DNA from: Leifsonia sp. Leaf336 | GTDB lineage: Bacteria; Actinomycetota; Actinomycetes; Actinomycetales; Microbacteriaceae | NCBI RefSeq assembly: GCF_001423695.1 | Contig: NZ_LMOZ01000001.1 | Location: forward strand, 1,064,443 to 1,128,442 | Reading direction: 5' to 3' | Length of the DNA stretch: 64,000 nucleotides | Part shown: positions 8,260 to 16,589 of the stretch, piece by piece | Numbering within the stretch: the stretch's first letter is position 1 | Layout of the letters: each line of letters begins with the position of its first letter | The notes under the pieces: model-generated | Seen by the model: the letters and a program-made list of their open reading frames with translations, nothing else | The model's database searches: none | Told to the model about the DNA's origin: nothing | Translations under genes and position numbers: made by a program

Positions 8260-9063
8260 TCAGCCGTTGTAGGCGGGATGCATCGCGATCAGCAGTGTCG
8301 CCGTCCAGTGGCAGAGGAACGCCAGGACGGTGAGGGTGTGGAAGATCTCATGGAACCCGAACACCCCGGGGAAGGGGTTCGGGCGCTTGATGCCGTAGAT
8401 CACGGCGCCGATCGTGTAGAAGACGCCGCCGACGCACACCAGCACCATCATCGCGACGTTGGCGTTCACCAGGTCGACGATGTACATCATCGCCGCCCAG
8501 CCGAGCAGCAGATAGATCGGCACGTAGAGCCAGCGCGGAGCGTTGATCCAGAACACCCGGAAGCCGATGCCGAGCAATGCGCCTCCCCACACGATGCTGA
8601 GCAGCAGGATGCCCTTCTGCGGGGGAAGGGCAAGCACGGCGAGCGGCGTATAGGTGCCGGCGATGAGCAGGAAGATGTTGGCGTGGTCGATGCGTTTGAG
8701 CACGACCTTCGTGCGCGGCTTCCAGTTGAAGCGGTGATAGAGGGCCGAGTTGCCGAACAGCAGCATCGACGTGAGCATGAAGACCGCCGACGCCCACTTG
8801 GCCGCGGTGCCCTCCGCCAGGGAGATGAGCACGATCCCGGCTGCGATGGTGACCGGGAAAGTGCCCGCGTGGATCCAGCCACGCCAGGTCGGCTTGATGT
8901 CGGTGGGGTTCGCGGGAGACGCGTCGAGAAGCGGGATGTTCGGCAGCAGCGGACCGCGCGCGTCGTCCTCTTTGACGGCGGCGTCGGCGGGCGGAAGGTC
9001 TGCGACGGGCTCGGCGAGGAGCTCGGCGACATCCTCGGGCTCGGGGGCGTTTCGCGGCGTCAT
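8260..9063 (-). CDS. Hemolysin III / PAQR family membrane protein
   Basis: 267 aa. A disordered acidic N-terminus of about 75 residues precedes seven hydrophobic helices. The PAQR/HlyIII histidine and aspartate sites are visible: SALYHRFNW after helix 2, KRIDHANIFLLIAGTYTP in helix 3, and FHEIFHTLTVLAFLCHW near the end. PAQR proteins are thought to be zinc-dependent membrane hydrolases; cytolytic activity is not implied by the name. ATG 9063 is set by a leaderless -10 box. The open frame continues to 9825 through uppS on the other strand, which is only GC-rich shadow. Confidence 0.88.
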   Translation of the reverse strand: MTPRNAPEPEDVAELLAEPVADLPPADAAVKEDDARGPLLPNIPLLDASPANPTDIKPTWRGWIHAGTFPVTIAAGIVLISLAEGTAAKWASAVFMLTSMLLFGNSALYHRFNWKPRTKVVLKRIDHANIFLLIAGTYTPLAVLALPPQKGILLLSIVWGGALLGIGFRVFWINAPRWLYVPIYLLLGWAAMMYIVDLVNANVAMMVLVCVGGVFYTIGAVIYGIKRPNPFPGVFGFHEIFHTLTVLAFLCHWTATLLIAMHPAYNG

Positions 9064-9069
9064 GGAGCA

Positions 9070-9075
9070 AGAGTA
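9070..9075 (-). promoter_or_regulatory. -10 box (TACTCT) of a leaderless transcript
   Basis: TACTCT on the minus strand, 6 nt before ATG 9063 of the hemolysin III gene. Confidence 0.65.
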
Positions 9076-9123
9076 GGGGAGCCCGGTGGTCGGATGCTGA
9101 GAGACGTGCCTGGCGCGCCGCGC

Positions 9124-9129
9124 TAACGT
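9124..9129 (+). promoter_or_regulatory. -10 box (TAACGT) of a leaderless transcript
   Basis: TAACGT ends 6 nt before GTG 9136. With the box at 9070-9075 it forms a compact divergent promoter pair 48 bases apart. Confidence 0.65.
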
Positions 9130-9135
9130 AGCTGC

Positions 9136-9930
9136 GTGAGCAGACGGAGTTCCGAGACGGCCAACGGGCTGCTCTACGGGCTGTACCAGAAGCGGCTGCG
9201 ACGGTATCTCGCCGGACTCGGTCGGGAGTCGCTGCCGCGCCACGTCGCGATGATCATCGACGGCAACCGGCGCTGGGCCCGCCAGGCGGGGCTCACCACG
9301 GTCGCTCACGGCCACCGGGCAGGCGCGGCCAAGATGCGCGAGTTCCTGGAGTGGTGCGACGACCTCGGGATCGAGGTCGTCACGCTCTACCTGCTGTCGT
9401 CGGACAACTTGACCAATCGCGACAGCTCCGAGATCACCGACCTGATCGAGATCATCGCCGAGCTGGCGGACGACCTGTCCCGTTACCGCGACTGGCGCAT
9501 CAAGCACGTCGGCTCGACGGCCGGCCTCCCCGAACGGCTGGTGCAGGCGCTCGCCGACGCCGAGAAGCGCGCCGCCGGCAGGACGGGCATGCACGTCAAC
9601 CTGGCGGTCGGCTACGGAGGCCGCAAAGAGATCACCGACGCGATGCGCAGCATCGTGGCGGCCCATCACGCCGAGGGCGGCAGCCTGGAGACGCTGGCCG
9701 ACCTTCTCACCCCGGATCTCATCGGCGCGCACCTCTACACCGGCGGCCAGCCCGATCCCGATCTGGTCATCCGCACCTCCGGGGAGCAACGGCTGAGCGA
9801 CTTCATGCTGTGGCAGAGCGCGCATAGCGAGTTCTATTTCGTGGAGGCCCTGGGTCCCGACCTGCGTCAGGTCGATTTCCTGCGGGCGATGCGCGACTAC
9901 TCGCGCCGTCAGCGTCGCTACGGCTCCTAA
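9136..9930 (+). CDS. uppS: Isoprenyl (cis-prenyl) transferase, UppS family
   Basis: 264 aa. Cis-prenyltransferase that condenses isopentenyl diphosphate onto an allylic primer. The catalytic Asp is D42 in MIIDGNRRWAR, and the C-terminal RTSGEQRLSDFMLWQS motif binds the IPP diphosphate. By position after hemolysin III it corresponds to M. tuberculosis Rv1086, which makes the short Z,E-farnesyl product, so it may be the short-chain enzyme rather than the decaprenyl synthase that makes the cell-wall carrier; chain length cannot be read from sequence by eye. Start set by the -10 box. Confidence 0.92.
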   Translation: MSRRSSETANGLLYGLYQKRLRRYLAGLGRESLPRHVAMIIDGNRRWARQAGLTTVAHGHRAGAAKMREFLEWCDDLGIEVVTLYLLSSDNLTNRDSSEITDLIEIIAELADDLSRYRDWRIKHVGSTAGLPERLVQALADAEKRAAGRTGMHVNLAVGYGGRKEITDAMRSIVAAHHAEGGSLETLADLLTPDLIGAHLYTGGQPDPDLVIRTSGEQRLSDFMLWQSAHSEFYFVEALGPDLRQVDFLRAMRDYSRRQRRYGS

Positions 9931-10056
9931 AAAGGTGGGCGAGCCGTCGGAGGCGGCGGCCCGCGCCCGGGTGATCCTGGGCGTGAACGGCTGACCAGGT
10001 CGTCATCGATTCGTCACGACCGTCGCGGACCCGGCAGGATGGTCGCGGAGGTCAGG

Positions 10057-11175
10057 ATGACGACGATCGAGGAGTTCGCCGCCGGATTCGGCGAGGAGCC
10101 GGGATATCTGGACTACGGGCGGGTAGGACCGCTGTCGACGGCGGTGCGCGCCGAGCTGCTGGGACAGTACGAGGTGCTCTCGAAGGCCCGCTTCGGCACG
10201 ATCGAGCGGATGCACGCCGAGAACGGGCGCGTCCGCGAGGCCGTGTCCGCCCTGACCGGCTTCCCCGCCGGGCAGATCGCGTTCCAGCCCAACGCCTCCA
10301 CCGGACTGATGCACGCCGCCTTCGGCCTGACGGGCGGGGAGGTGCTGCTGTCGGCCGCCGAGTTCCCGAGCGTGACGTACGCGGCGGTCCGCGCGGCGCA
10401 GGCCATGCACGTCGTGACGCCGGTCTGGCTCGAGACCGACCACGGGCGGGTCACGCCGGCGCAGATCCGCGAGCAGATCACCGACGCCACCACCGCGGTC
10501 ATGGTGAGCCTTGTGGACTCGCGCACGGGCTACCTCGCCGACATCGACGGGATCCGCCAGGTGATCGGCGACCGCCTCCTCGTGGTCGACGCGATCCAGG
10601 GCTTCGGTGTGGTCGACGCACCGTACGAGGTCGCCGACGTGGTCGTCTCCGGCGGCCAGAAGTGGACGCGGGCGGGGTGGGGAACCGGTTTCATCGCACT
10701 CAGTGAGCGGGCGATCGAGCATCTGACCCCCGTCTTCAGCGGCTGGGTGGGCACCGGCGCCGGCGAACTGTGGGACGAGGTCGTCGACCCGGCCCGCGAC
10801 GCGTCCGCCTTCACGGTTTCCAATGCCGACCCGGTGGCCGAGGCGCGCTTCGCCGCCGCACTGGAGGAGACGGCAGCGGTCGGCGTCTCCGCGATCGCCG
10901 CCGCGATCTCCGACCTCGCCGAGCAGGTGATCGACCTCGCCGACGAGTTCGCCGTGCCGGTCGCCTCGTCGCGCAACGCCGCCGAGCGCGCGGGGATCGT
11001 CGTGCTGGAGCCGCGGCCGGACGAGCTCACAGTGCTCGCGGCCTCCCTCTTCAACCACGGCGTCTCGGCCAAAGTGCGCAGCACCAGCGCGCGGATCAGC
11101 GTGCACGCGGGAACGACGGAGGAGACGCTCGACATGCTGCGCGCGGCGCTGACCTCGTACGCCTCGGCGACCTGA
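10057..11175 (+). CDS. Class V aminotransferase (cysteine desulfurase / kynureninase fold)
   Basis: 372 aa PLP enzyme. The Schiff-base lysine is K202 in VSGGQKWTRAGWGTGF, and VDAIQGFGV upstream carries the Asp that contacts the pyridine nitrogen. The N-terminus (GYLDYGRVGPLS) and NASTGLMHAAF fit the isopenicillin-N-epimerase / selenocysteine-lyase-like branch, but no catalytic Cys loop typical of IscS is visible, so sulfur transfer is unlikely. ATG 10057 is preceded by GGAGG; an ATG six codons earlier lacks this. The substrate is unknown. It stands alone between uppS and phoH. Confidence 0.85.
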   Translation: MTTIEEFAAGFGEEPGYLDYGRVGPLSTAVRAELLGQYEVLSKARFGTIERMHAENGRVREAVSALTGFPAGQIAFQPNASTGLMHAAFGLTGGEVLLSAAEFPSVTYAAVRAAQAMHVVTPVWLETDHGRVTPAQIREQITDATTAVMVSLVDSRTGYLADIDGIRQVIGDRLLVVDAIQGFGVVDAPYEVADVVVSGGQKWTRAGWGTGFIALSERAIEHLTPVFSGWVGTGAGELWDEVVDPARDASAFTVSNADPVAEARFAAALEETAAVGVSAIAAAISDLAEQVIDLADEFAVPVASSRNAAERAGIVVLEPRPDELTVLAASLFNHGVSAKVRSTSARISVHAGTTEETLDMLRAALTSYASAT

Positions 11176-11263
11176 TCCCGCGCCTCCCACAACTGGGGGT
11201 GAAGTTCATCTGAACGAAACACGACACGCGGTCGTGGGCGCCTCCGGTGTCGGCCGTGCGGCG

Positions 11264-11269
11264 TACTTT
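11264..11269 (+). promoter_or_regulatory. Probable phoH -10 box (TACTTT)
   Basis: TACTTT followed by 6 nt places the transcription start at about 11276, exactly where the first hairpin of the phoH leader begins. No clear -35. Confidence 0.5.
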
Positions 11270-11275
11270 CGACTC

Positions 11276-11378
11276 ATCGGGCACGGCGCCCGATCGAGAC
11301 GGCCACATAAGTTCGTTTCGGAACCCACTGGCCGGCTCGCCAAAGAATCCGCCGGCTCCTGCGGAAGCGGAGCGGCGG
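11276..11378 (+). ncRNA. Candidate structured 5' leader of phoH (three hairpins)
   Basis: Three consecutive helices fill the leader. H1: 11276-11282 with 11288-11294, 7 perfect pairs (ATCGGGC/GCCCGAT), loop ACGGC. H2: 11295-11339, a nested helix of 4+6+4 pairs (CGAG/CTCG, CGGCCA/TGGCCG, GTTC/GAAC) with a single opposed A/G mismatch and an asymmetric internal loop, CATAA opposite CCAC. H3: 11349-11353 with 11374-11378 and 11355-11359 with 11369-11373 (CCGCC/GGCGG, GCTCC/GGAGC) with one bulged G and a 9-nt loop. H3 buries the GGAG just upstream of the phoH start. No known riboswitch class was recognised; a cis-regulatory RNA is inferred from the pairing alone. Confidence 0.5.
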
Positions 11379-11379
11379 G

Positions 11380-12735
11380 GTGGGAGTGGTCGTGGCTGAA
11401 TCAGGAACCCGGCAGTTCGAGTCGGCATCGAGCGGCATCCGTCAGAGCGAGCGCACATACGTGCTCGACACATCGGTGCTGCTGTCCGACCCCAAGGCGA
11501 TCTTCCGGTTCGCCGAGCACGCTGTCGTCATCCCTGTCGTCGTCGTGAGCGAGCTGGAGGGCAAGCGGAACGATCCGGAGATCGGGTACTTCGCGCGGCA
11601 GGCGCTGCGCAATCTGGACGACCTGCGCGTCCAGCACGAACGGCTCGACTTCCCGATCCCGGTCGGTGACGGCGGCTCGCTGCGCGTGGAGCTCAACCAC
11701 TCGAACATGTCGGTGCTGCCGAGCGGCATGCAGCTCGGCGACAACGACTCCCGCATCCTCGCGGTCGCGATGAACCTCGCGAACGACGGGTTGGCCGTGA
11801 CGGTCGTCTCCAAAGACCTCCCGATGCGCGTGAAGGCGTCGTCGATCGGTCTGGCGGCCGAGGAGTACCGGCACGAGCAGGTCGTCGACAGCGGATGGAC
11901 CGGACTCGCCGAGATCTCTCTCGGGAGCGACCAGATGAGCTCCCTCTACGAAGAGGAGTGGATGCGCACCCCGCTCGTCGACGGCCTCCCGGTGAACACC
12001 GGCCTCATCGTGCACTCCGACCGCGGGTCCGCCCTCGGACGGGTCGTGGCGGCCGGCGAAGTGAAGCTCGTCCGCGGCGACCGCGATGTCTTCGGACTCC
12101 ACGGCCGCAGCGCGGAGCAGCGGCTGGCGATCGACCTCCTGCTCGACCCCGAGGTGGGCATCCTGTCGCTCGGCGGCCGGGCCGGCACCGGCAAATCGGC
12201 GCTGGCGCTCTGCGCCGGTCTGGAGGCCGTGCTCGAGCGGCAGCAACACAAGAAGATCATGGTCTTCCGGCCGCTGTACGCGGTGGGTGGACAGGAGCTC
12301 GGGTACCTGCCGGGCGACCAGGGGGAGAAGATGAACCCCTGGGGCCAGGCGGTCTTCGACACCTTGGGCGCGCTCGTCTCGCAGAACGTGCTGGACGAGG
12401 TCCTCGACAGGGGCATTCTGGAGGTGCTGCCGCTGACGCACATCCGCGGCCGTTCGCTGCACGACGCGTTCGTGATCGTCGACGAGGCGCAGTCGCTGGA
12501 GCGCAATGTGCTGCTCACGGTGCTGAGCCGGGTCGGTCAGAACTCGCGCGTCGTCCTGACGCACGATGTGGCGCAGCGGGACAACCTGCGCGTCGGTCGG
12601 CACGACGGTGTCGCGTCGGTGATCGAGACGCTGAAGGGTCACCCCCTGTTCGCGCACATCACCCTGACCAGGTCGGAGCGTTCGGCCATCGCGGCGCTCG
12701 TGACCGAGATGCTGGAGGGCAACGAGCTCGCCTGA
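11380..12735 (+). CDS. PIN-PhoH family RNA helicase/nuclease (PhoH2-like)
   Basis: 451 aa. Residues about 25-150 form a PIN nuclease domain ([11 protein letters not shown], acidic residues in ELEGKRND and [11 protein letters not shown]). From about 250 a PhoH ATPase follows: Walker [10 protein letters not shown] (near 268), Walker [10 protein letters not shown] (near 364) and [10 protein letters not shown]. This is the mycobacterial PhoH2 architecture, shown there to be an RNA helicase with RNase activity. Three in-frame GTGs (11380, 11386, 11392) could start it; 11392 has GGGAG 6 bases upstream. It has its own promoter, a folded leader and a terminator hairpin. Confidence 0.92.
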   Translation: MGVVVAESGTRQFESASSGIRQSERTYVLDTSVLLSDPKAIFRFAEHAVVIPVVVVSELEGKRNDPEIGYFARQALRNLDDLRVQHERLDFPIPVGDGGSLRVELNHSNMSVLPSGMQLGDNDSRILAVAMNLANDGLAVTVVSKDLPMRVKASSIGLAAEEYRHEQVVDSGWTGLAEISLGSDQMSSLYEEEWMRTPLVDGLPVNTGLIVHSDRGSALGRVVAAGEVKLVRGDRDVFGLHGRSAEQRLAIDLLLDPEVGILSLGGRAGTGKSALALCAGLEAVLERQQHKKIMVFRPLYAVGGQELGYLPGDQGEKMNPWGQAVFDTLGALVSQNVLDEVLDRGILEVLPLTHIRGRSLHDAFVIVDEAQSLERNVLLTVLSRVGQNSRVVLTHDVAQRDNLRVGRHDGVASVIETLKGHPLFAHITLTRSERSAIAALVTEMLEGNELA

Positions 12736-12740
12736 GCGCG

Positions 12741-12768
12741 ACCCCGGTCTTCTGATGAAGGCCGGGGT
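12741..12768 (+). terminator. Terminator of phoH
   Basis: ACCCCGGTCTTC / GAAGGCCGGGGT forms 12 continuous pairs including one G-T wobble, with the tetraloop TGAT. It begins 5 bases after the phoH stop. Confidence 0.75.
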
Positions 12769-12839
12769 GAAAGAACCCGCCTCCCTGTGGTGAGTTCCAG
12801 GATTCTCGTATTTCCTGTGGAATCGTGATCCCGCCAGGA

Positions 12840-12858
12840 CCTCACGCCTAGCGTGAGG
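12840..12858. promoter_or_regulatory. Palindrome over the prepilin-peptidase -10 box
   Basis: CCTCACGC-CTA-GCGTGAGG is a perfect 8-bp inverted repeat with a 3-base centre. It spans the TAGCGT -10 box (12849-12854) and the presumed start region of the leaderless gene at 12861, the classic place for a repressor site. The cognate regulator is not evident in the window. Confidence 0.5.
12849..12854 (+). promoter_or_regulatory. -10 box (TAGCGT) of a leaderless transcript
   Basis: TAGCGT ends 6 nt before ATG 12861 and lies inside the palindrome 12840-12858. Confidence 0.65.
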
Positions 12859-12860
12859 GC

Positions 12861-13469
12861 ATGGGGGAACAAATGATCCGGATCGCCCTCGCGGCCGGTC
12901 TGGGCGTCGCACTGCTGGGGGCACGCGACGCCGGACCGGCCGCGGTGGGAGCGCTCTATGTCGCCGCCGTGACGGCAGCGCTCGTGCAGTACGACCTGCG
13001 GCAACGGCGACTGCCGGACGCACTCGTGCTGCCGGGGCTGGCGTTCGCGGCTCTGGGAGCGCTGTGGAGTGCGCTGAGCGCCTCGAGCGGTATCGCGGTG
13101 GTGGTCACGGCCGCCCTGTGCGGGCTGGGAGTGCTGCTGGCGTTCCTGGTGCTCGCCTCCGGCGGCGGCCTCGGCATGGGAGACGTGAAGCTCGCGGCGC
13201 TGCTCGCAGCGGCGCTGGGTGCTCTGGTGGCCGGGCGTGGGCCGCCGACGGGGGAGGGCGCCGTCGACGTGGCCGCCGTCGGCGCGGTCGTCGACGTGGC
13301 CGCCGTCGGCGCGGTTGTCGCGTGGGTGCTGGCGTCGCTCGTGCTCGGGGGGATCGCGGCGGGGCTGGTGCTGCGGTCGCGCGCCGGCATCCTGGGTGGC
13401 ACGTCGCCCGAGCTGCCGTTCGGGCCGGTCCTGCTGGTTACGTTCTGGGCGGTTGCGCTCGGGTGGTGA
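12861..13469 (+). CDS. Prepilin peptidase, A24 family, short form
   Basis: 202 aa, almost entirely hydrophobic. The two aspartates of the A24 aspartic protease are present: D44 in YDLRQRRLPD and D109 in GMGDVKLAALL. Such enzymes cleave type IV prepilin-like leader peptides at the inner membrane; this short form lacks the N-terminal methyltransferase domain. No pilin, secretion ATPase or tad genes are near. A 27-bp in-frame tandem duplication adds nine residues (VDVAAVGAV twice) to the segment after the catalytic motif. Start set by the -10 box. Confidence 0.85.
   Translation: MGEQMIRIALAAGLGVALLGARDAGPAAVGALYVAAVTAALVQYDLRQRRLPDALVLPGLAFAALGALWSALSASSGIAVVVTAALCGLGVLLAFLVLASGGGLGMGDVKLAALLAAALGALVAGRGPPTGEGAVDVAAVGAVVDVAAVGAVVAWVLASLVLGGIAAGLVLRSRAGILGGTSPELPFGPVLLVTFWAVALGW
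13263..13316 (+). repeat. 27-bp in-frame tandem duplication inside the prepilin peptidase gene
   Basis: Units at 13263-13289 and 13290-13316 differ only at the last base. Each encodes VDVAAVGAV, so one hydrophobic segment is doubled without a frame change. The near identity suggests a recent slip. Confidence 0.85.
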
Positions 13470-13482
13470 ACTGCAGCTGCAG

Positions 13483-13517
13483 CGAGGCGCCCCTTCCGCA
13501 CGGGAAGGGGCGCCTCG
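13483..13517. terminator. Bidirectional terminator between prepilin peptidase gene and fum
   Basis: A perfect 15-bp stem (13483-13497 with 13503-13517, CGAGGCGCCCCTTCC arm) and a GCACG loop. The two genes converge on it: it lies 14 bases after one stop and 42 after the other. Confidence 0.8.
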
Positions 13518-13558
13518 AAGGGGAGTCGTGTGCTCGGTAGTCGTCTGCTCGGTGCCGC

Positions 13559-14965
13559 TCAGCCCGGGTGGGTCATGCTGAGCACGTCGAGAGCCGTGTC
13601 CAGCTGCTCTTCGGTGACCTCGCCGCGCTCGACGAAGCCGAGGTCGATCACGGCCTCCCGCACGGTCATGCCCTGCGCGACCGCGTGCTTGGCCACCTTG
13701 GCGGCCGCCTCGTAGCCGATCACCCGGTTGAGCGGCGTCACGATCGACGGGCTCGACTCGGCGAACGCGCGAGCGCGGTCGAGGTTGGCCTCCAGGCCGG
13801 TGACGGTCTTGTCGGCGAGCACGCGGCTCGCCTGCGTGAGCAGACGGATCGACTCCAGCAGGGCGGTGCCCATGACCGGGATCGCCACGTTGAGCTCGAA
13901 GAGACCGGAGGCGCCGCTCCAAGCGATGGTGGCGTCGTTGCCGACGACACGGGCGGCGACCATCAGCACGGCCTCCGGGATGACGGGGTTGACCTTGCCC
14001 GGCATGATCGACGATCCCGGCTGCAGGTCGGGGATGTGCAGCTCGCCGAGACCGGTGTTCGGGCCCGACCCCATCCAGCGGAGGTCGTTGCAGATCTTGG
14101 TCAGGCTGACGGCGATCGTGCGCAGAGCACCGGAGGCCTCCACCAGGGCGTCGCGGTTGGCCTGCGCCTCGAAGTGGTTGCGCGCCTCGGTGATGGGCAG
14201 CTCGGTCTCGGCGGTCAGCAGCTCGATCACGAGCTGCGGGAAGCCGAGCGGGGTGTTGATGCCGGTGCCGACGGCGGTGCCGCCGAGCGGAACCTCCGCC
14301 ACGCGCGTCAGTGCGGCCTGCACGCGCTCGATGCCGTACCGGATCTGCGCCGCGTACCCGCCGAACTCCTGGCCGAGCGTGACCGGCGTGGCATCCATGA
14401 GGTGAGTGCGGCCCGACTTGACGGCCGTGGCCCACAGCTGCGCCTTCTCCTCGAGCGCCACCGCGAGGTGGTCGAGCGCGGGGATGAGGTCGTCGATCAG
14501 CGCGCCGGTGACCGCGATGTGCACCGAGGTCGGGAAGACGTCGTTCGACGACTGGGACGCGTTCACCTGGTCGTTCGGGTGCACCGGACGGCCGAGGCGG
14601 CGGGAGGCCAGCGTCGCCAGGACCTCGTTCATGTTCATGTTCGACGACGTGCCGGAGCCGGTCTGGTACACGTCGATCGGGAAGTCCCCGTTGTGGGCGC
14701 CGCTGACGACCTCGTCTGCGGCGGCGGCGATAGCCTCGGCGACGTCCGCGTCGAGGACGCCGAGACGTGCGTTGGCGAGCGCGGCCGACTTCTTGATGCG
14801 GGCGAGAGCGGCGATCTGAGCCGGCTCGAGAACCGAGCCCGAGATCGGGAAGTTCTCGACGGCGCGCTGCGTCTGAGCGCCGTACAGGGCTGCTGCGGGA
14901 ACCCGCACTTCGCCCATCGTGTCGTGCTCGATGCGGTAATCGGTACCCGCCTGGGTGTCCACCAC
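13559..14965 (-). CDS. fumC: Class II fumarate hydratase
   Basis: 468 aa TCA-cycle enzyme (fumarate to malate), a homotetramer without an iron-sulfur cluster. The superfamily signature [11 protein letters not shown] lies near residue 318 and the catalytic region [14 protein letters not shown] and [12 protein letters not shown] follow the fumarase pattern rather than aspartase. The start is GTG 14965 (or the adjacent GTG 14962), preceded by AAAGGA. It follows the carbonic anhydrase gene by 31 bases on the same strand, within a run xseA-xseB-DUF4245-carbonic anhydrase-fumC that could be co-transcribed. Confidence 0.95.
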   Translation of the reverse strand: MVDTQAGTDYRIEHDTMGEVRVPAAALYGAQTQRAVENFPISGSVLEPAQIAALARIKKSAALANARLGVLDADVAEAIAAAADEVVSGAHNGDFPIDVYQTGSGTSSNMNMNEVLATLASRRLGRPVHPNDQVNASQSSNDVFPTSVHIAVTGALIDDLIPALDHLAVALEEKAQLWATAVKSGRTHLMDATPVTLGQEFGGYAAQIRYGIERVQAALTRVAEVPLGGTAVGTGINTPLGFPQLVIELLTAETELPITEARNHFEAQANRDALVEASGALRTIAVSLTKICNDLRWMGSGPNTGLGELHIPDLQPGSSIMPGKVNPVIPEAVLMVAARVVGNDATIAWSGASGLFELNVAIPVMGTALLESIRLLTQASRVLADKTVTGLEANLDRARAFAESSPSIVTPLNRVIGYEAAAKVAKHAVAQGMTVREAVIDLGFVERGEVTEEQLDTALDVLSMTHPG

Positions 14966-14996
14966 GGTGTGTTTATCCTTTCTGAGCGCGGGCGCG

Positions 14997-15665
14997 TCAG
15001 CGCACGTGCGATGAGTCGGCGACCGGTTCGGTCATACCGACGACGGCGTCGGGAACGACCCGGCCCTCCTGGAGCCGGTAGTTCGCCCCGACGATGGCGA
15101 GAAGATTGGCGGCGACGGCGTCGCTGAGGATCTCGGACCGGGCGAGCAGCTCGCCCACGGTGTCGCGCAGGTGCTCCTTGCCGACGTCGGACGCGTCGAC
15201 CTCCGACGGGACGACGGACTGGTCGGCCGGGACGCCGGCGACGCGGTGCACCGCGGGCAGGATCGGCGAGATGAGCTGGGCGATGCGCGGAGGCAGCGGC
15301 TCGGCGTCGGCGGCTTGGGACGCGATGGCGGACGCGACGGCGCCGCACGCGTCGTGGCCGAGCACGACGATGAGCGGCACGTTCAGCACGGCGACGGCGT
15401 ACTCGAGGGAGGCGATCGCCGAGTCGGAGGCCACCTGGCCGGCGTTGCGCACCACGAATGCATCGCCCAGGCCGAGGTCGAAGATGATCTCTGCCGCCAG
15501 GCGCGAGTCGGCGCAGCCGAAGATCGCGGCAACCGGGTTCTGCCCCTGGGCGAGCGTCTCCCGGCGTTCGACGTCTTGACGCGGGTGCTGCGGGGTGCCG
15601 GATACGAAGCGCTCGTTGCCGGCCAGCAGCTCGTTCCAGACGCGGCCTGGGCGGGTCGTGGGCAT
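14997..15665 (-). CDS. Beta-class carbonic anhydrase
   Basis: 222 aa zinc enzyme interconverting CO2 and bicarbonate. The zinc and catalytic residues are in FGCADSR (C51, the C-x-D-x-R motif) and LGHDACGA (His and Cys, near 103-106). The N-terminal helix ([13 protein letters not shown]) is typical of the bacterial clade. The ATG follows the DUF4245 stop directly (TAG-ATG), with GGAGG inside the last codons of the upstream gene, so translation is coupled. Confidence 0.93.
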   Translation of the reverse strand: MPTTRPGRVWNELLAGNERFVSGTPQHPRQDVERRETLAQGQNPVAAIFGCADSRLAAEIIFDLGLGDAFVVRNAGQVASDSAIASLEYAVAVLNVPLIVVLGHDACGAVASAIASQAADAEPLPPRIAQLISPILPAVHRVAGVPADQSVVPSEVDASDVGKEHLRDTVGELLARSEILSDAVAANLLAIVGANYRLQEGRVVPDAVVGMTEPVADSSHVR

Positions 15666-16337
15666 CTACTTACCTCCTGGGGTCGGGGATCCGAGGGTGT
15701 GCAGCTGGTCGGTCAGCGCCGATGCGGCCGTCGCGAACTCGTCGCCGCTCGCAGTGCCGAAGACGACGACGGTGCTTTTGCCGGCGGTCGTCGCCAGCGC
15801 GTACGCGACGTTGCCCGCGCCGGAGCCCGCCGAGCGGTTGTCGTAGACGTCCCATTTCACGCCGTCGATCTCGCGGGTGCCCGCGATGCGCGTGCGGTTC
15901 ACCTGGTCGGCGACCCAGCTGTCGTTCGCGTCGAAGCCCTGGACGATGCCGATGTACTGGCCCTTGGGCGTCAGGAGGCCGATGTACCAGGCGTCGACCC
16001 CGTCGGAGGTCTTGGTGCGCAGCTCCGCGCTGTTCGACTTCCAGCCGGAGGGGAGCTGCGGAACGACCAGCCGGTCAGGCTCGCTGCCCTGCGCCTGCTG
16101 GGCGACGGCGGCGTAGTCGACCGGCGGCGTGGAGGCCGTCGGGTTGCCCCTGGGCACGACCAGGACGATGACGGCGACCAGAGCCACGGTCGCGATGAGC
16201 GAGTAGACGAGGTTGTTGACCGTCTGCCGGTTGCGGTGGTTCGCCGTGTTCTGCGCCTTGCGCGCGGCGGTCTCCTCGGCCGTCTCGGGACGCCCGAGCT
16301 CGGCGACGACCGCCGGTGGTTTGGTGCGAGGGCTCAT
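15666..16337 (-). CDS. DUF4245 family single-pass membrane protein
   Basis: 223 aa. A basic cytosolic N-terminus (about 40 residues), one membrane helix (LVYSLIATVALVAVIVLVV), then an extracytoplasmic beta-rich domain (LPSGWKSNSAEL, WYIGLLTPKGQYIGIVQGF). This matches the actinobacterial DUF4245 family, usually found beside fum, glpX and xseAB. No function is established. Start ATG overlaps the xseB stop (ATGA), and its stop abuts the carbonic anhydrase ATG. Confidence 0.85.
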   Translation of the reverse strand: MSPRTKPPAVVAELGRPETAEETAARKAQNTANHRNRQTVNNLVYSLIATVALVAVIVLVVPRGNPTASTPPVDYAAVAQQAQGSEPDRLVVPQLPSGWKSNSAELRTKTSDGVDAWYIGLLTPKGQYIGIVQGFDANDSWVADQVNRTRIAGTREIDGVKWDVYDNRSAGSGAGNVAYALATTAGKSTVVVFGTASGDEFATAASALTDQLHTLGSPTPGGK

Positions 16338-16588
16338 TCGCCCGGCACCCCCGCGGCGCCGGAGACGTTCGAGGCGACAGCGCCGGCGCGCGCGGCGTCA
16401 AGTCGCGCCTTCGCTCCGATCAACCACTCCTCGCAGTGGCGGGCCAACGCCTCGCCGCGCTCCCAGAGGGCGATCGACTCCTCCAGGGTGATGGACCCCT
16501 GCTCCAGCTCCCCGACGACGCGGATGAGCTCGTCGCGCGCCTCCTCATACGTGAGCGCGCTGATCTCAGGGGTGGGCATGCTCACCAT
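16334..16588 (-). CDS. xseB: Exodeoxyribonuclease VII small subunit
   Basis: 84 aa. XseB subunits wrap the large XseA subunit of exonuclease VII, which degrades single-stranded DNA from both ends. The typical sequence is visible: TYEEARDELIRVVGELEQG, then LEESIALWERGEAL, two amphipathic helices. It begins one base after the xseA stop. ATG 16588 and ATG 16579 are both possible; neither has a strong Shine-Dalgarno. Confidence 0.93.
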   Translation of the reverse strand: MVSMPTPEISALTYEEARDELIRVVGELEQGSITLEESIALWERGEALARHCEEWLIGAKARLDAARAGAVASNVSGAAGVPGE

Positions 16589-16589
16589 T

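Noticed and set aside
11234-11548. A 104-aa plus-strand frame overlapping the phoH start, considered as a PhoAT-like antitoxin
   Set aside because: It starts upstream of the likely phoH promoter, has no ribosome site, and its translation turns into Ser/Arg-rich out-of-frame phoH sequence. The hairpins explain the region better, though a coding test would settle it.
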